DNA of 27,280 nt, from assembly GCA_035505095.1 (NCBI GenBank), contig DATJRE010000232.1, forward strand, positions 1-27,280, given 5' to 3'. The notes under the pieces were generated by a model. It did not search any database. It saw nothing but the letters and a program-made list of their open reading frames with translations, and had not been told where the DNA came from. The position numbers were made by a program, and so were the translations under genes. This DNA comes from JOPF133 sp035505095. Lineage in GTDB: Bacteria; Acidobacteriota; Terriglobia; Bryobacterales; Bryobacteraceae. Each line of letters begins with the position of its first letter. Position 1 is the stretch's first letter. This document shows positions 7,819-15,297 of the stretch, one piece after another.

Positions 7819-8115
7819 CCAAAATCTGACGCGGAGACGCGGAGGCGTGGAGCCAGGCGCGGAGAGCGCCATGCCCCGCGCGCGAACGATCCGCCCGCTC
7901 AGCCGTGCATGGCACACCTCGACTCAGGTCCCGGCGCCCGCAAGACCTGACGCGGGGAAGCCAAGAGAGATCGAAATGTCTTCTCCGCGAATTTCTTCGC
8001 GTCTCCGCGCCTTCGCGTCAGGCTTTTGGGGCCGGTTGGAGGCGTTCCTGGAGAGAGTGCCATGCGTTCCCGGCGAGTTGCTCCGCGCTTCCGGCGTCAC
8101 CGCGTCAGGTTTGGC
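7819..8115. repeat. Inverted-repeat element, outer pair (CTGACGCGG family)
   Basis: The left arm at 7819-7845 reads CCAAAATCTGACGCGG and continues AGACGCGGAGG. The right arm at 8081-8115 is, on the minus strand, CCAAACCTGACGCGG followed by TGACGCCGG. The ends are therefore an imperfect inverted repeat about 300 bp apart. A second pair of arms lies inside (7946-8022). The sequence between has no convincing gene: the open frames here are made of repeat sequence and carry no recognisable domain. The same arm sequence recurs at 11479-11576 and, in variant form, around the GxxExxY gene, so this is a dispersed repeat family with no transposase of its own in view. Confidence 0.65.
7946..8022. repeat. 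Inverted-repeat element, inner pair nested in the outer one
   Basis: The left arm CCTGACGCGGGG (7946-7957) faces the right arm CGCGTCAGG (8014-8022). The right arm, read on the minus strand, continues as CGAAGGCGCGGAGACGCGAAG. The 77-bp unit could fold into one long imperfect hairpin. It sits wholly inside the 7819-8115 element and shares the same arm consensus, which suggests one copy inserted into another or an internal duplication. Confidence 0.55.
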
Positions 8116-8256
8116 GCGTGTTATCCTTTCCACATACGAGGGCTTTGCGCAAATGTGCCCGTTTGTTGAACTTCCCTGCAATTTAGCGCCATCTGTAACT
8201 CAAGCTCATGGAGCGCACGTCCATAGTCCTATTGCGATTCCGTAAACGAGTTTGGC
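8116..8256. other. Remainder of the intergenic gap before the VWA operon
   Basis: The 7804-8256 gap is occupied up to 8115 by the repeats. The remaining 141 bases have slightly lower GC and must hold the promoter of the long plus-strand operon if it starts here. I see no convincing -35/-10 pair, no strong hairpin and no Shine-Dalgarno sequence before the ATG at 8257. Confidence 0.4.
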
Positions 8257-10515
8257 ATGTTCGAACTTCTGTTTAAATACCCGGCTAGCCTCTTCCATAA
8301 GGGCCAGTTTGTCTTTCTGACGCCCTGGCCTCTCTGGATGCTGGCTGTGGCTATCGCGGTGGCGGCCGGCCTGCTGTTCTGGCACGTGCGGCGCAACCAC
8401 GGCATGCTCAGCGGGTTGCGCCCTCTGGCCATCTGGTTGCTCGAAACCGGCATGATTGCGCTGATCCTGTTCCTGTTGTGGCACCCGGCGCTCAGCGTAG
8501 CCACTCTTCGGCCGCAGCAGAACGTGGTGGCGGTGCTGGTGGACGATTCCCGCAGTATGGCCATCAAAGATGCCGGCGGCTCCCGCGAAGACGCTGCCAA
8601 AGCGGTGTTGAATAGCGGGCTGCTGAAGGCGTTGGGCGACCGTTTCCAGATCCGGCTCTACAAGTTCGGCAAAGAGCCGAACCGGATCACCAGCACGGCC
8701 CAACTCACCGCTACCGAGCCGGCTTCGCGCATCGGCGACACCCTGGAGGAGGTGATGGCCGAATCCTCTTCGCTGCCGCTGGGCGCGATTGTGCTGCTGA
8801 GCGACGGCGCCGATAACGCCGGCGGCATCGACCTGCCGACCATCGCCGCGATTCGCCGCCAGCGCATTCCGGTCCACACCATCGGCTTCGGCCGCGAGCA
8901 TCCCGAGAAGGATGTCGAAATTACCGACGTGGTGGCGCCGACGCGCGCCCTTCCGCAATCCAAATTGACCGCCACGGTTACCTTGCAGAGCTACGGCCTC
9001 TCCGGGCAGAAGGCCCGGCTGAACATTCGCGATAGCGGCAAGGTGCTGGCCACTCAGGAAGTCACGCTGGCGCCAGACGGCCAGTTGCAGAGCCAGAACG
9101 TGATCTTCAATTGCGGCGACGCCGGCCCGCGCACGCTCGAAATCAGCGTGGATCCGCTGCCCGGTGAAGAGAACACCCAGAACAACAAGGTCACCCGCCT
9201 GGTCAGCGTGCAGTCGCGCCAGCCGCGCATTCTGTATATGGAAGGCGAGCCGCGCTGGGAATTCAAATTCGCCCGCCGCGCGCTGGACGACTACAAGGGA
9301 ATCGAGCTGGTGAGCATCCTGCGCACCACCCAGAACAAGATTCTGACCCAGGGCACTCCCGATCCGCCCGAGAAGGGCGAAGTGTCCGACGGCTTTCCCA
9401 CCAAACCGGAAGACCTGTTCCGCTACGATGCCTTGATGATCGGCAGCGTGGAGGCCAATTATTTCACTCCCACGCAGCAGCAGATGATCCACGATTTCGT
9501 GGACCGCCGCGGCGGCGGGCTGCTGTTCATGGGCGGGCGCGCCACGCTTTCCGATGGCGGCTATCCGGGTTCGCCGCTGGCCGACCTGGTGCCCACCAAC
9601 CTGCCCAATTATACGGGCACCTTCCATCGCGATTTCACCGGCGAGGAACTCACTCCCGAGGGCGCCCAGAGCGTGATCTGCCGCCTAAGCGACGACCCGG
9701 CGCGCAACCTGGAAATCTGGAAGAAGATGCCGCAGATGGCCAATTACCAGGAAGTGGGCGATAAAAAGCCCGGCGCCACGGTGCTGCTGGATTCCACCCC
9801 CGCCGGCAAGCGCAAAATGCCGCTGCTGGTGATCGAAAACTACGGCCGCGGCCGCACCATGGTGCTCGCCACCGAGGGCACCTGGCGCTGGAAAATGTGG
9901 ATGGATCACACCGACAAAACGCAGCCCATGTTCTGGCAGCAGATCTACCGCTACCTGGTGACCGATTCGCCGGGCCAGGTGGTGGCCAGCACACCCAAGA
10001 GCGTGCTGGCCGATGACACCCGCGTGCCGATTCGCGTGGAGGTGCGGGACAAGCAGTACAAGCCGGCCACCAACGCCAAAGTGCAGGTGCGCTTCCTCAG
10101 CCCCGATGGCAGCTCCGCCACCATGCAGCTTGCGCCGGTGCCGCTGGAAGAGGGCGTGTACGCGGGCGAATGGACCGCCGAACCGCCTGGCTCCTACGTG
10201 GCCGACGTGCTGGCCGGTACCGACCAGGAGGAAATCGGGCACGACGTGCTGACCTTCCGCCGTGAGGATGGCGTGGCGGAAAACTTTCATACTTCGCAGA
10301 ACCGCGACCTGCTGGAGAAGCTCTCGCAGCAGACCGGCGGGCGTTACTACAAGCCCGATGAAGCGTCCAAACTGGCAAATGAGATTTCCTATTCCGAAGC
10401 CGGCATCACCAGCCGCGAAACCCGCGACCTGTGGGATATGCCGATTGTTTTCCTGCTGGTCCTGGGGATCCGGGCCAGCGAATGGCTGCTGCGGCGGCGC
10501 TGGGGTGTGGTATGA
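8257..10515 (+). CDS. VWA-domain membrane protein with glutamine amidotransferase-like domain
   Basis: This 752-residue protein opens the large operon. Two N-terminal membrane helices lie at about 23-43 and 57-76. A von Willebrand A domain follows, with the metal-site motif DDSRSM (96-101, DxSxS) and 'IVLLSDGADNAGG'. Next comes an immunoglobulin-like stretch, then a glutamine-amidotransferase-like (COG5426-type) domain with 'ILYMEGEPRWEFKFARRAL' and 'GGGLLFMGGRATLSDGGY'; no nucleophilic cysteine elbow is evident. A C-terminal helix, 'IVFLLVLGIRASEWLL', ends the protein. Most of the chain is probably periplasmic. The stop codon overlaps the next start (ATGA). Proteins of this type accompany MoxR/DUF58/BatA genes, as here. 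Confidence 0.88.
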   Translation: MFELLFKYPASLFHKGQFVFLTPWPLWMLAVAIAVAAGLLFWHVRRNHGMLSGLRPLAIWLLETGMIALILFLLWHPALSVATLRPQQNVVAVLVDDSRSMAIKDAGGSREDAAKAVLNSGLLKALGDRFQIRLYKFGKEPNRITSTAQLTATEPASRIGDTLEEVMAESSSLPLGAIVLLSDGADNAGGIDLPTIAAIRRQRIPVHTIGFGREHPEKDVEITDVVAPTRALPQSKLTATVTLQSYGLSGQKARLNIRDSGKVLATQEVTLAPDGQLQSQNVIFNCGDAGPRTLEISVDPLPGEENTQNNKVTRLVSVQSRQPRILYMEGEPRWEFKFARRALDDYKGIELVSILRTTQNKILTQGTPDPPEKGEVSDGFPTKPEDLFRYDALMIGSVEANYFTPTQQQMIHDFVDRRGGGLLFMGGRATLSDGGYPGSPLADLVPTNLPNYTGTFHRDFTGEELTPEGAQSVICRLSDDPARNLEIWKKMPQMANYQEVGDKKPGATVLLDSTPAGKRKMPLLVIENYGRGRTMVLATEGTWRWKMWMDHTDKTQPMFWQQIYRYLVTDSPGQVVASTPKSVLADDTRVPIRVEVRDKQYKPATNAKVQVRFLSPDGSSATMQLAPVPLEEGVYAGEWTAEPPGSYVADVLAGTDQEEIGHDVLTFRREDGVAENFHTSQNRDLLEKLSQQTGGRYYKPDEASKLANEISYSEAGITSRETRDLWDMPIVFLLVLGIRASEWLLRRRWGVV

Positions 10516-11456
10516 GGCCGCTTAGCATGAAACGCCTGGGTATTCTGCCCGCGGCCCTGCTGCTGGCGGCGGCGGCCGCGCACGCCACCACCTTCTACGT
10601 CACGATTTCGGGACTGGGCGGCGAAACCGATTACGACCAGCGCTTCAAGATGTGGGCCGAGGATATCGACTCCAGCATGAAGAAGGCCGGCGGCGATGAG
10701 CAGGTAATCACCATGGTGGCGGCCAAGCGGGACGAAATCCGGGCGCGCTTCGCCACCATGAGCCAGCAGATGAAGCCTTCCGATGCACTGGTCCTGGTGC
10801 TGATCGGCCACGGCACCTATGACGGCTTCGAGTATAAGTTCTGCCTTCCGGGCGCGGACCTCAGCGGTACGGAACTGGCCTCGCTGCTGGACCATTTGCC
10901 GGCCCAGCGGCAGCTTGTGGTCAACGCCACCAGCGCCAGCGGCGGGTCGATTGACGAGCTGCGGCGCCCGAACCGCGTAGTGATTACCGCTACCAAGAGC
11001 GGCACCGAAAAGAACGCCACGGTGTTTGCGCGCTACTGGGCGGAAGCCCTGCGCGACCCGGCTGCCGATTCGGACAAGAACGAATCCATCTCGGCGCTCG
11101 AAGCCTTTAATTACGCGGAAGCCAAAACCACCGAGTTTTTCGACACGCAGAAGCGCCTGGCCACCGAACACGCGGTGCTGGAAGATACCGGCAAAGGCGA
11201 GGGCGAGCGCAAGCCTTCGGCCGATAACGGCGAAGGCAAGCTGGCGGCCAGTTTCACGGTAGTCCGCCTGGGGGCCAACGCCGCGGCGGCGCGCGACCCG
11301 GCCAAACGCCCGCTGCTGGAGCGCAAAGAGCAGCTCGAACAGGCCATCGACAAATTGAAGTACGACAAGGCCGCCATGCCGGAGGACGAGTACAAGCGCC
11401 AGCTTACCCAACTCCTGATTGAACTCGCCAAGACCCAGGAGGCCATCGAAAAGTGA
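10512..11456 (+). CDS. Exported caspase-like (C13/C14 fold) protein lacking the catalytic cysteine
   Basis: This 314-residue protein has a signal peptide (hydrophobic core about 9-25, ending AHA). A caspase-like domain follows. LVLVLIGHGTYDG carries the His-Gly pair H100-G101, and KFCLPGADLSGTELASLL follows. VVNATSASGG (136-145) aligns with the usual 'vvDaChSGg', which puts Ser141 where the nucleophilic Cys should be. 'VVITATKSG' and 'FARYWAEAL...DSDKNESISALEAF' also match caspase-like proteases. The C-terminus is a charged coiled-coil-like segment. Because the cysteine is absent, this is probably a non-catalytic or altered member. The ATG at 10512 overlaps the upstream stop; ATG 10527 is an alternative. 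The assignment rests on motif order only. Confidence 0.7.
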   Translation: MRPLSMKRLGILPAALLLAAAAAHATTFYVTISGLGGETDYDQRFKMWAEDIDSSMKKAGGDEQVITMVAAKRDEIRARFATMSQQMKPSDALVLVLIGHGTYDGFEYKFCLPGADLSGTELASLLDHLPAQRQLVVNATSASGGSIDELRRPNRVVITATKSGTEKNATVFARYWAEALRDPAADSDKNESISALEAFNYAEAKTTEFFDTQKRLATEHAVLEDTGKGEGERKPSADNGEGKLAASFTVVRLGANAAAARDPAKRPLLERKEQLEQAIDKLKYDKAAMPEDEYKRQLTQLLIELAKTQEAIEK

Positions 11457-13699
11457 GGCGCGGGAGACCTGCGGAAAGACCTGACGCGGAGACGCGGGGG
11501 GTGCCCTTTGGGCCCGGAGAAAAGGCAAGCCAGAACCGTAGCGCCTTCTCGGTGCCTCCGCGTCTCCGCGCCGTCCTTTGCGGCCTGCTCGCGGCGGCGG
11601 TGCTGCTGCCGGCGCAAACCCTGCAGGAGGCCGAAGCTCTCCGCAAGGCGCGCCGCTATGAGGAGTCCAACGAAATCTTCCGGGTGCTGGTGGATAAATT
11701 CCCCAAGAACGCCGAGTACCGCGTCCGCTGGGGGCGGCTGTTTCTGGAGCACTGGCAGCCGGATGAAGCCGCCGGCCTGTTCAACGAGGCGCTGGGGATC
11801 GACAAGAACTACGCGCCGGCTTATCTCGGCTTGGCGCTGATCGCCGAAGAAAACTTCGAGGGCCACGCCGAAGACTTGGCAAAGAAGGCCCTGGAACTCG
11901 ATCCCAAGCTGGTGGAAGCCCAGGAATTGATGGCCCGCCTGGCGCTCGAAGACAACAACAACGAGAAGGCCGTGGCGGAAGCCAGGAAGGCGCTGGCGCT
12001 GGACGCCAATTCGGTGCAGGCCAAAGCCATCCTGGCCACCATGGACTGGCTGGCCGACAAGCAGGAAACCCAGTGGGACCCGCACGATGCCCGCGGCTAT
12101 GAAACCGCCGGGCATTTCTTTACCCTGAATCGCCGCTACGCCGAAGCCATCGAGTATTACCGCAAGGCCCTGATGCTCGACCCGCAGTTGAACACCGCGC
12201 GCTCCCAGATGGCCATCAACCTGATGCGCCTGGGACAGGACCAGGAAGCCTACCAGCAATTGAAGCTGTGCTGGGATAACGGCTTCCAGGACAAAGCCAC
12301 CAAGAACTCGCTGACCTTGCTGGACAGCTCCAAGAACTTCGTCACTTTTAAAACGCCCACCACCATCCTGAAGCTCAACAAGAAGGAGGCCGACCTGCTG
12401 CATCCGTATTTCGAAGAGGAGATGAAGCGGGTGATCGCCACCTACGAGAAGAAGTACCAGTTCAAGTTGAGCGGGCCGGTGCAGGTGGAAGTCTATCCGG
12501 ACCACGAGGATTTCGCCGTGCGCACGCTGGGCATGCCGGGCATCGGCGCCGTGGGTGTGACGTTCACCGGCAAACTGGGCGGAGTGGATTACTATTCCAT
12601 CGCCATGGACAGCCCGTCTTCGGACCAGCGGCCGCCCGGCTCGTTCCACTGGGCCTCCACCCTGTGGCACGAAATGAGCCATGTGTATACGCTTTCGATG
12701 ACCAATTCGCGCGTGCCGCGCTGGTTTACCGAGGGCATCGCGGTGCACGAGGAGACGGCCATCAACAAGGAGTGGGGAGACCGCCTCAGCCCCGATATTA
12801 TCCAGTGGATCAAGGAAGGCAAGCTGCTGCCCATCGCCCAGATTGACCGCGGCTTTGTGCATCCGGTGCTGCCGGTGCAGGTGCTGGTGAGCTACTTTGA
12901 GGCCGGCCGCATCTGCGACTACATCACCGACAAGTGGGGCTGGGACACCATCCTCGCCATGCTGCACGATTTCGCCAACAACGAAGAGACCACCGAAGTG
13001 GTGCGCAAGGAGCTGAAAATCGAACCGCAGGAGTTCGACAAGCGCTTCATTGCCTGGGTGGACGCCGACACCAAGAATACGGTGGATCATTTCGACGAGT
13101 GGAAGAAGGGAGTCACCGACCTGGTGACGCTCTCGAACAAAAAGGATTACGACGGCATCATCAAAGAGGGCACGCGCCTGCGCGACATGTATCCGGACTA
13201 CGTGGAGAAGCACAGCGTCTACGAAATCCTGGCGCAGGCCTACCTGGCCAAGAACGACAAGCCGGACGCCATCGCCGAGATGGAGCGCTACGCCAAAATC
13301 GGCGGGCGCAGTCCCGATACGCTCATGAGCCTGGCCAAGCTGCTGGAAGAGGCGGGCAACAAAAAAGAAGCCGCCGCCATTCTGGAGCGCCTCAATTACA
13401 TCTATCCTATGGAGAACGAGGAGCATCGGGAGCTCGGAACCCTGTTGTTCGAGTTGGGCCAGCCCGCCGGCGCGGTTCGCGAATTCCGCGCCGTGGTGGA
13501 CCACAAGCCCATCGACCCGGCGCAGGCCCACTACGACCTGGCACGCGCCTTGCGGTTGAATCATCAGGACGAGCAGGCCAAGGACGAAGTAGTGGCATCT
13601 TTGGAAGCCGCCCCGGGCTTCGAGAAGGCCCAAAAGTTATTGCTGGAGCTGACCGCGGCGGATTCTCCGGGAACTCCGCCCATCCCTGTGAAGAAATAA
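11453..13699 (+). CDS. TPR-repeat protein with peptidase MA-like (gluzincin) domain
   Basis: This protein (748 residues from GTG 11453) combines TPR helices with a zinc protease. The N-terminal TPRs include 'AEALRKARRYEESNEIFRVLVDKFP' and several repeats through 'AIEYYRKALMLDPQL'. The metalloprotease motif HEMSH (406-410 from this start) is followed by FTEGIAVHEE, whose Glu427 is the third zinc ligand; this is the peptidase MA/gluzincin layout. More TPRs fill the C-terminus. The mature signal peptide core is LRAVLCGLLAAAVLLPAQ. The first ~35 residues before it are coded by an inverted-repeat element, so GTG 11552 (715 residues) is a real alternative start. GTG 11453 overlaps the upstream stop (GTGA), which favours coupled translation. 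Confidence 0.85.
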   Translation: MRRGRPAERPDAETRGVPFGPGEKASQNRSAFSVPPRLRAVLCGLLAAAVLLPAQTLQEAEALRKARRYEESNEIFRVLVDKFPKNAEYRVRWGRLFLEHWQPDEAAGLFNEALGIDKNYAPAYLGLALIAEENFEGHAEDLAKKALELDPKLVEAQELMARLALEDNNNEKAVAEARKALALDANSVQAKAILATMDWLADKQETQWDPHDARGYETAGHFFTLNRRYAEAIEYYRKALMLDPQLNTARSQMAINLMRLGQDQEAYQQLKLCWDNGFQDKATKNSLTLLDSSKNFVTFKTPTTILKLNKKEADLLHPYFEEEMKRVIATYEKKYQFKLSGPVQVEVYPDHEDFAVRTLGMPGIGAVGVTFTGKLGGVDYYSIAMDSPSSDQRPPGSFHWASTLWHEMSHVYTLSMTNSRVPRWFTEGIAVHEETAINKEWGDRLSPDIIQWIKEGKLLPIAQIDRGFVHPVLPVQVLVSYFEAGRICDYITDKWGWDTILAMLHDFANNEETTEVVRKELKIEPQEFDKRFIAWVDADTKNTVDHFDEWKKGVTDLVTLSNKKDYDGIIKEGTRLRDMYPDYVEKHSVYEILAQAYLAKNDKPDAIAEMERYAKIGGRSPDTLMSLAKLLEEAGNKKEAAAILERLNYIYPMENEEHRELGTLLFELGQPAGAVREFRAVVDHKPIDPAQAHYDLARALRLNHQDEQAKDEVVASLEAAPGFEKAQKLLLELTAADSPGTPPIPVKK
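11479..11576. repeat. Inverted-repeat element across the start of the protease gene
   Basis: The left arm, ACCTGACGCGGAGACGCGG at 11479-11497, and the right arm, CCTCCGCGTCTCCGCG at 11555-11570, are inverted copies of the family seen at 7819-8115. About 57 bases separate them. The element is open in the reading frame of the protease gene and supplies the N-terminal residues before the hydrophobic core of the signal peptide. Confidence 0.65.
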
Positions 13700-13712
13700 G
13701 ATTGGATACCAA

Positions 13713-14738
13713 ATGTCGACAACCGTGACGCAGCAGTTGGAACCCGAGGCTTTAAAGACGCGCATTGCGCGCTTCCGGCAGGTGCAGCAGGATATTGTGA
13801 CGCAGGTTCGCCGCGTCATTGTGGGCCAGGAGGAGGTTCTGGAGCAGGTCATGATCGGCCTGTTCGTAGGCGGGCACTGCCTGATTACGGGACTGCCCGG
13901 CACCGCCAAAACGCTGCTGGTCCGCACGCTCGGGCAGACCCTCGGGCTGGTGTTCCGGCGCATTCAGTTCACGCCAGATCTGATGCCCAGCGACATCACC
14001 GGTACGGACATCATCGAAGAAGATCCCACCAACGGGCGGCGCACCTGGACCTTTGTCCCCGGCCCCATCTTCGGCAATATTCTGCTGGCCGACGAGATTA
14101 ACCGCACGCCTCCCAAGACGCAAAGCGCGCTGCTCGAAGCCATGCAGGAGCGCAGTTGCACGGTGCGCGGCAACGTTTACCAGTTACCCTCGCCGTTCTT
14201 CGTGCTGGCCACCCAGAACCCCATTGAACTGGAAGGCACCTATCCGCTGCCCGAAGCGCAGCTCGACCGCTTCCTGTTCAACGTGGTGCTGGATTACCTG
14301 GATGCCGAGGAAGAGGTGAAGGTCATCGACCTGACCACCGTCACCACCACTCCTACCGCGGACACCGTGACCAACGACAAGGAGATCATGGATTTCCAGC
14401 AGTTGGTGCGGATGGTCCCGATCGGCGACAGCGTGGCGCGCCACGCCGTAGACCTGGTACGCGCCAGCCGCAGCGTGGACGAAAGCTCTCCCGATTTTGT
14501 CAAGAAGTACGTCAACTACGGCGCCAGCGTGCGCGCCGCGCAATTCCTGGTGTTAGCCGCCAAGGCCCGCGCGCTGATGCGCGGCCGCTACCACGTGACT
14601 TACGACGATGTCCGTTCGCTCTACATCCCCATCCTGCGCCACCGCATCCTGCTGAACTTCCACGCCGAATCCGATCGTCTGAAGCAGGACGATATTTTGA
14701 AACGGCTGCTGGAGTGGAAAGCGGCGCCCAGAGATTGA
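13713..14738 (+). CDS. MoxR family AAA+ ATPase
   Basis: This 341-residue MoxR ATPase is a chaperone-like AAA+ protein expected to work with VWA-domain partners. Walker A is GLPGTAKT (60-67). Walker B is ILLADEINR with D127 and E128, followed by 'PPKTQSALLEAMQE'. Sensor 1 is in 'FFVLATQNPIELEGTYPLPEAQLDRF'. The C-terminal lid runs to the end, including 'VRAAQFLVLAAKARALMRGRYHVTYDDV'. The length is normal for the family. It starts 13 bases after the protease gene stop. Normally a DUF58 gene follows at once; here a GxxExxY gene with inverted repeats lies between them. Confidence 0.95.
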   Translation: MSTTVTQQLEPEALKTRIARFRQVQQDIVTQVRRVIVGQEEVLEQVMIGLFVGGHCLITGLPGTAKTLLVRTLGQTLGLVFRRIQFTPDLMPSDITGTDIIEEDPTNGRRTWTFVPGPIFGNILLADEINRTPPKTQSALLEAMQERSCTVRGNVYQLPSPFFVLATQNPIELEGTYPLPEAQLDRFLFNVVLDYLDAEEEVKVIDLTTVTTTPTADTVTNDKEIMDFQQLVRMVPIGDSVARHAVDLVRASRSVDESSPDFVKKYVNYGASVRAAQFLVLAAKARALMRGRYHVTYDDVRSLYIPILRHRILLNFHAESDRLKQDDILKRLLEWKAAPRD

Positions 14739-14754
14739 GGGCTGGGGCCCTGTG

Positions 14755-15276
14755 TTCACCGCGGAGACGCGGAGAGAACGGAGACTTCGCGGAGAAAAAA
14801 ACAAGAGAGAAAAGCGGGGAAAGCAAGACAGAGAAGACCATGAAGGAAAACGAGGTGACCGAGAGGATCATCGGCGCGGCGATTGAGGTGCATCGGCACC
14901 TAGGACCAGGCTTGTTAGAGTCGGCTTATGAGGAGTGCCTTTGCCGTGAATTGAACCTCGTCGGGCTTCGTTTTGAACGCCAGGTTTCTCTGCCCGTCAA
15001 CTACAAAGGTCTACGCCTGGATTGCGCCTATCGTCTCGATTTGTTGGTGGAGAATCTGGTCATCGTGGAGATCAAAGCAATCGACGAATTGGCCCCTATT
15101 CATCAGGCGCAATTACTGACTTATTTGAAGGCTGCGGGCAAGCAGGTCGGCTTACTGATGAATTTCAATGTGCCTGTTCTAAAGGATGGCTTGAGGCGTG
15201 TGATTAATAATTCAGATAGCAAAACTCCTGGTTTTTCTCCGTTCTTTCTCCGTGACCTCCGTGTCTCTGTGGTGAA
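14755..15276. mobile_element. GxxExxY gene module bounded by imperfect inverted repeats
   Basis: The left arm TTCACCGCGGAGACGCGGAG (14755-14774) faces the right arm at 15257-15276, which on the minus strand reads TTCACCACAGAGACACGGAG, a match at 17 of 20 positions. Looser similarity (ACGGAGA, CGGAGAAAA) extends each arm to about 45 bases. Between them lies one gene of visibly lower GC and different codon choice. The 522-bp block separates moxR from DUF58, genes that usually touch. No transposase is present and no clear target duplication flanks the arms. I infer a non-autonomous mobile unit or its relic. Confidence 0.6.
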
Positions 15277-15295
15277 AACGGGGCTCGAACACTAG
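14840..15295 (+). CDS. GxxExxY protein (PD-(D/E)XK nuclease-like)
   Basis: This 151-residue protein carries the family motif GLLESAY inside 'IEVHRHLGPGLLESAYEECL'. A later block, 'LDCAYRLDLLVENLVIVEIKA', looks like the D...ExK core of the PD-(D/E)XK nuclease fold. 'PIHQAQLLTYLKAAGKQVGLLMNFNVPVLKDGLRRV' completes the usual domain. The function of the family is not established. ATG 14840 starts exactly at the family N-terminus; an in-frame TTG further upstream would only add residues coded by the left repeat arm. The last ~20 residues ('FSPFFLRDLRVSVVKTGLEH') are coded by the right repeat arm and flank. The stop lies two bases before the DUF58 start. Confidence 0.88.
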   Translation: MKENEVTERIIGAAIEVHRHLGPGLLESAYEECLCRELNLVGLRFERQVSLPVNYKGLRLDCAYRLDLLVENLVIVEIKAIDELAPIHQAQLLTYLKAAGKQVGLLMNFNVPVLKDGLRRVINNSDSKTPGFSPFFLRDLRVSVVKTGLEH

Positions 15296-15297
15296 CC

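Noticed and set aside
7847..8245. Possible small gene in the gap after the peptidase gene
   Set aside because: The frame is made largely of inverted-repeat sequence and has no domain or ribosome site.
8206..9627. Long minus-strand open frame opposite the VWA gene
   Set aside because: High-GC shadow of the plus-strand gene; low-complexity composition and no recognisable domain.
11111..13633. 840-codon minus-strand open frame opposite the TPR protease gene
   Set aside because: The plus strand has clear TPR and HExxH motifs; the antisense product has none.
14748..15283. Target-site duplication around the GxxExxY cassette
   Set aside because: Bases outside the two arms (CCCTGTG and AACGGGG) do not match, so no duplication can be claimed.
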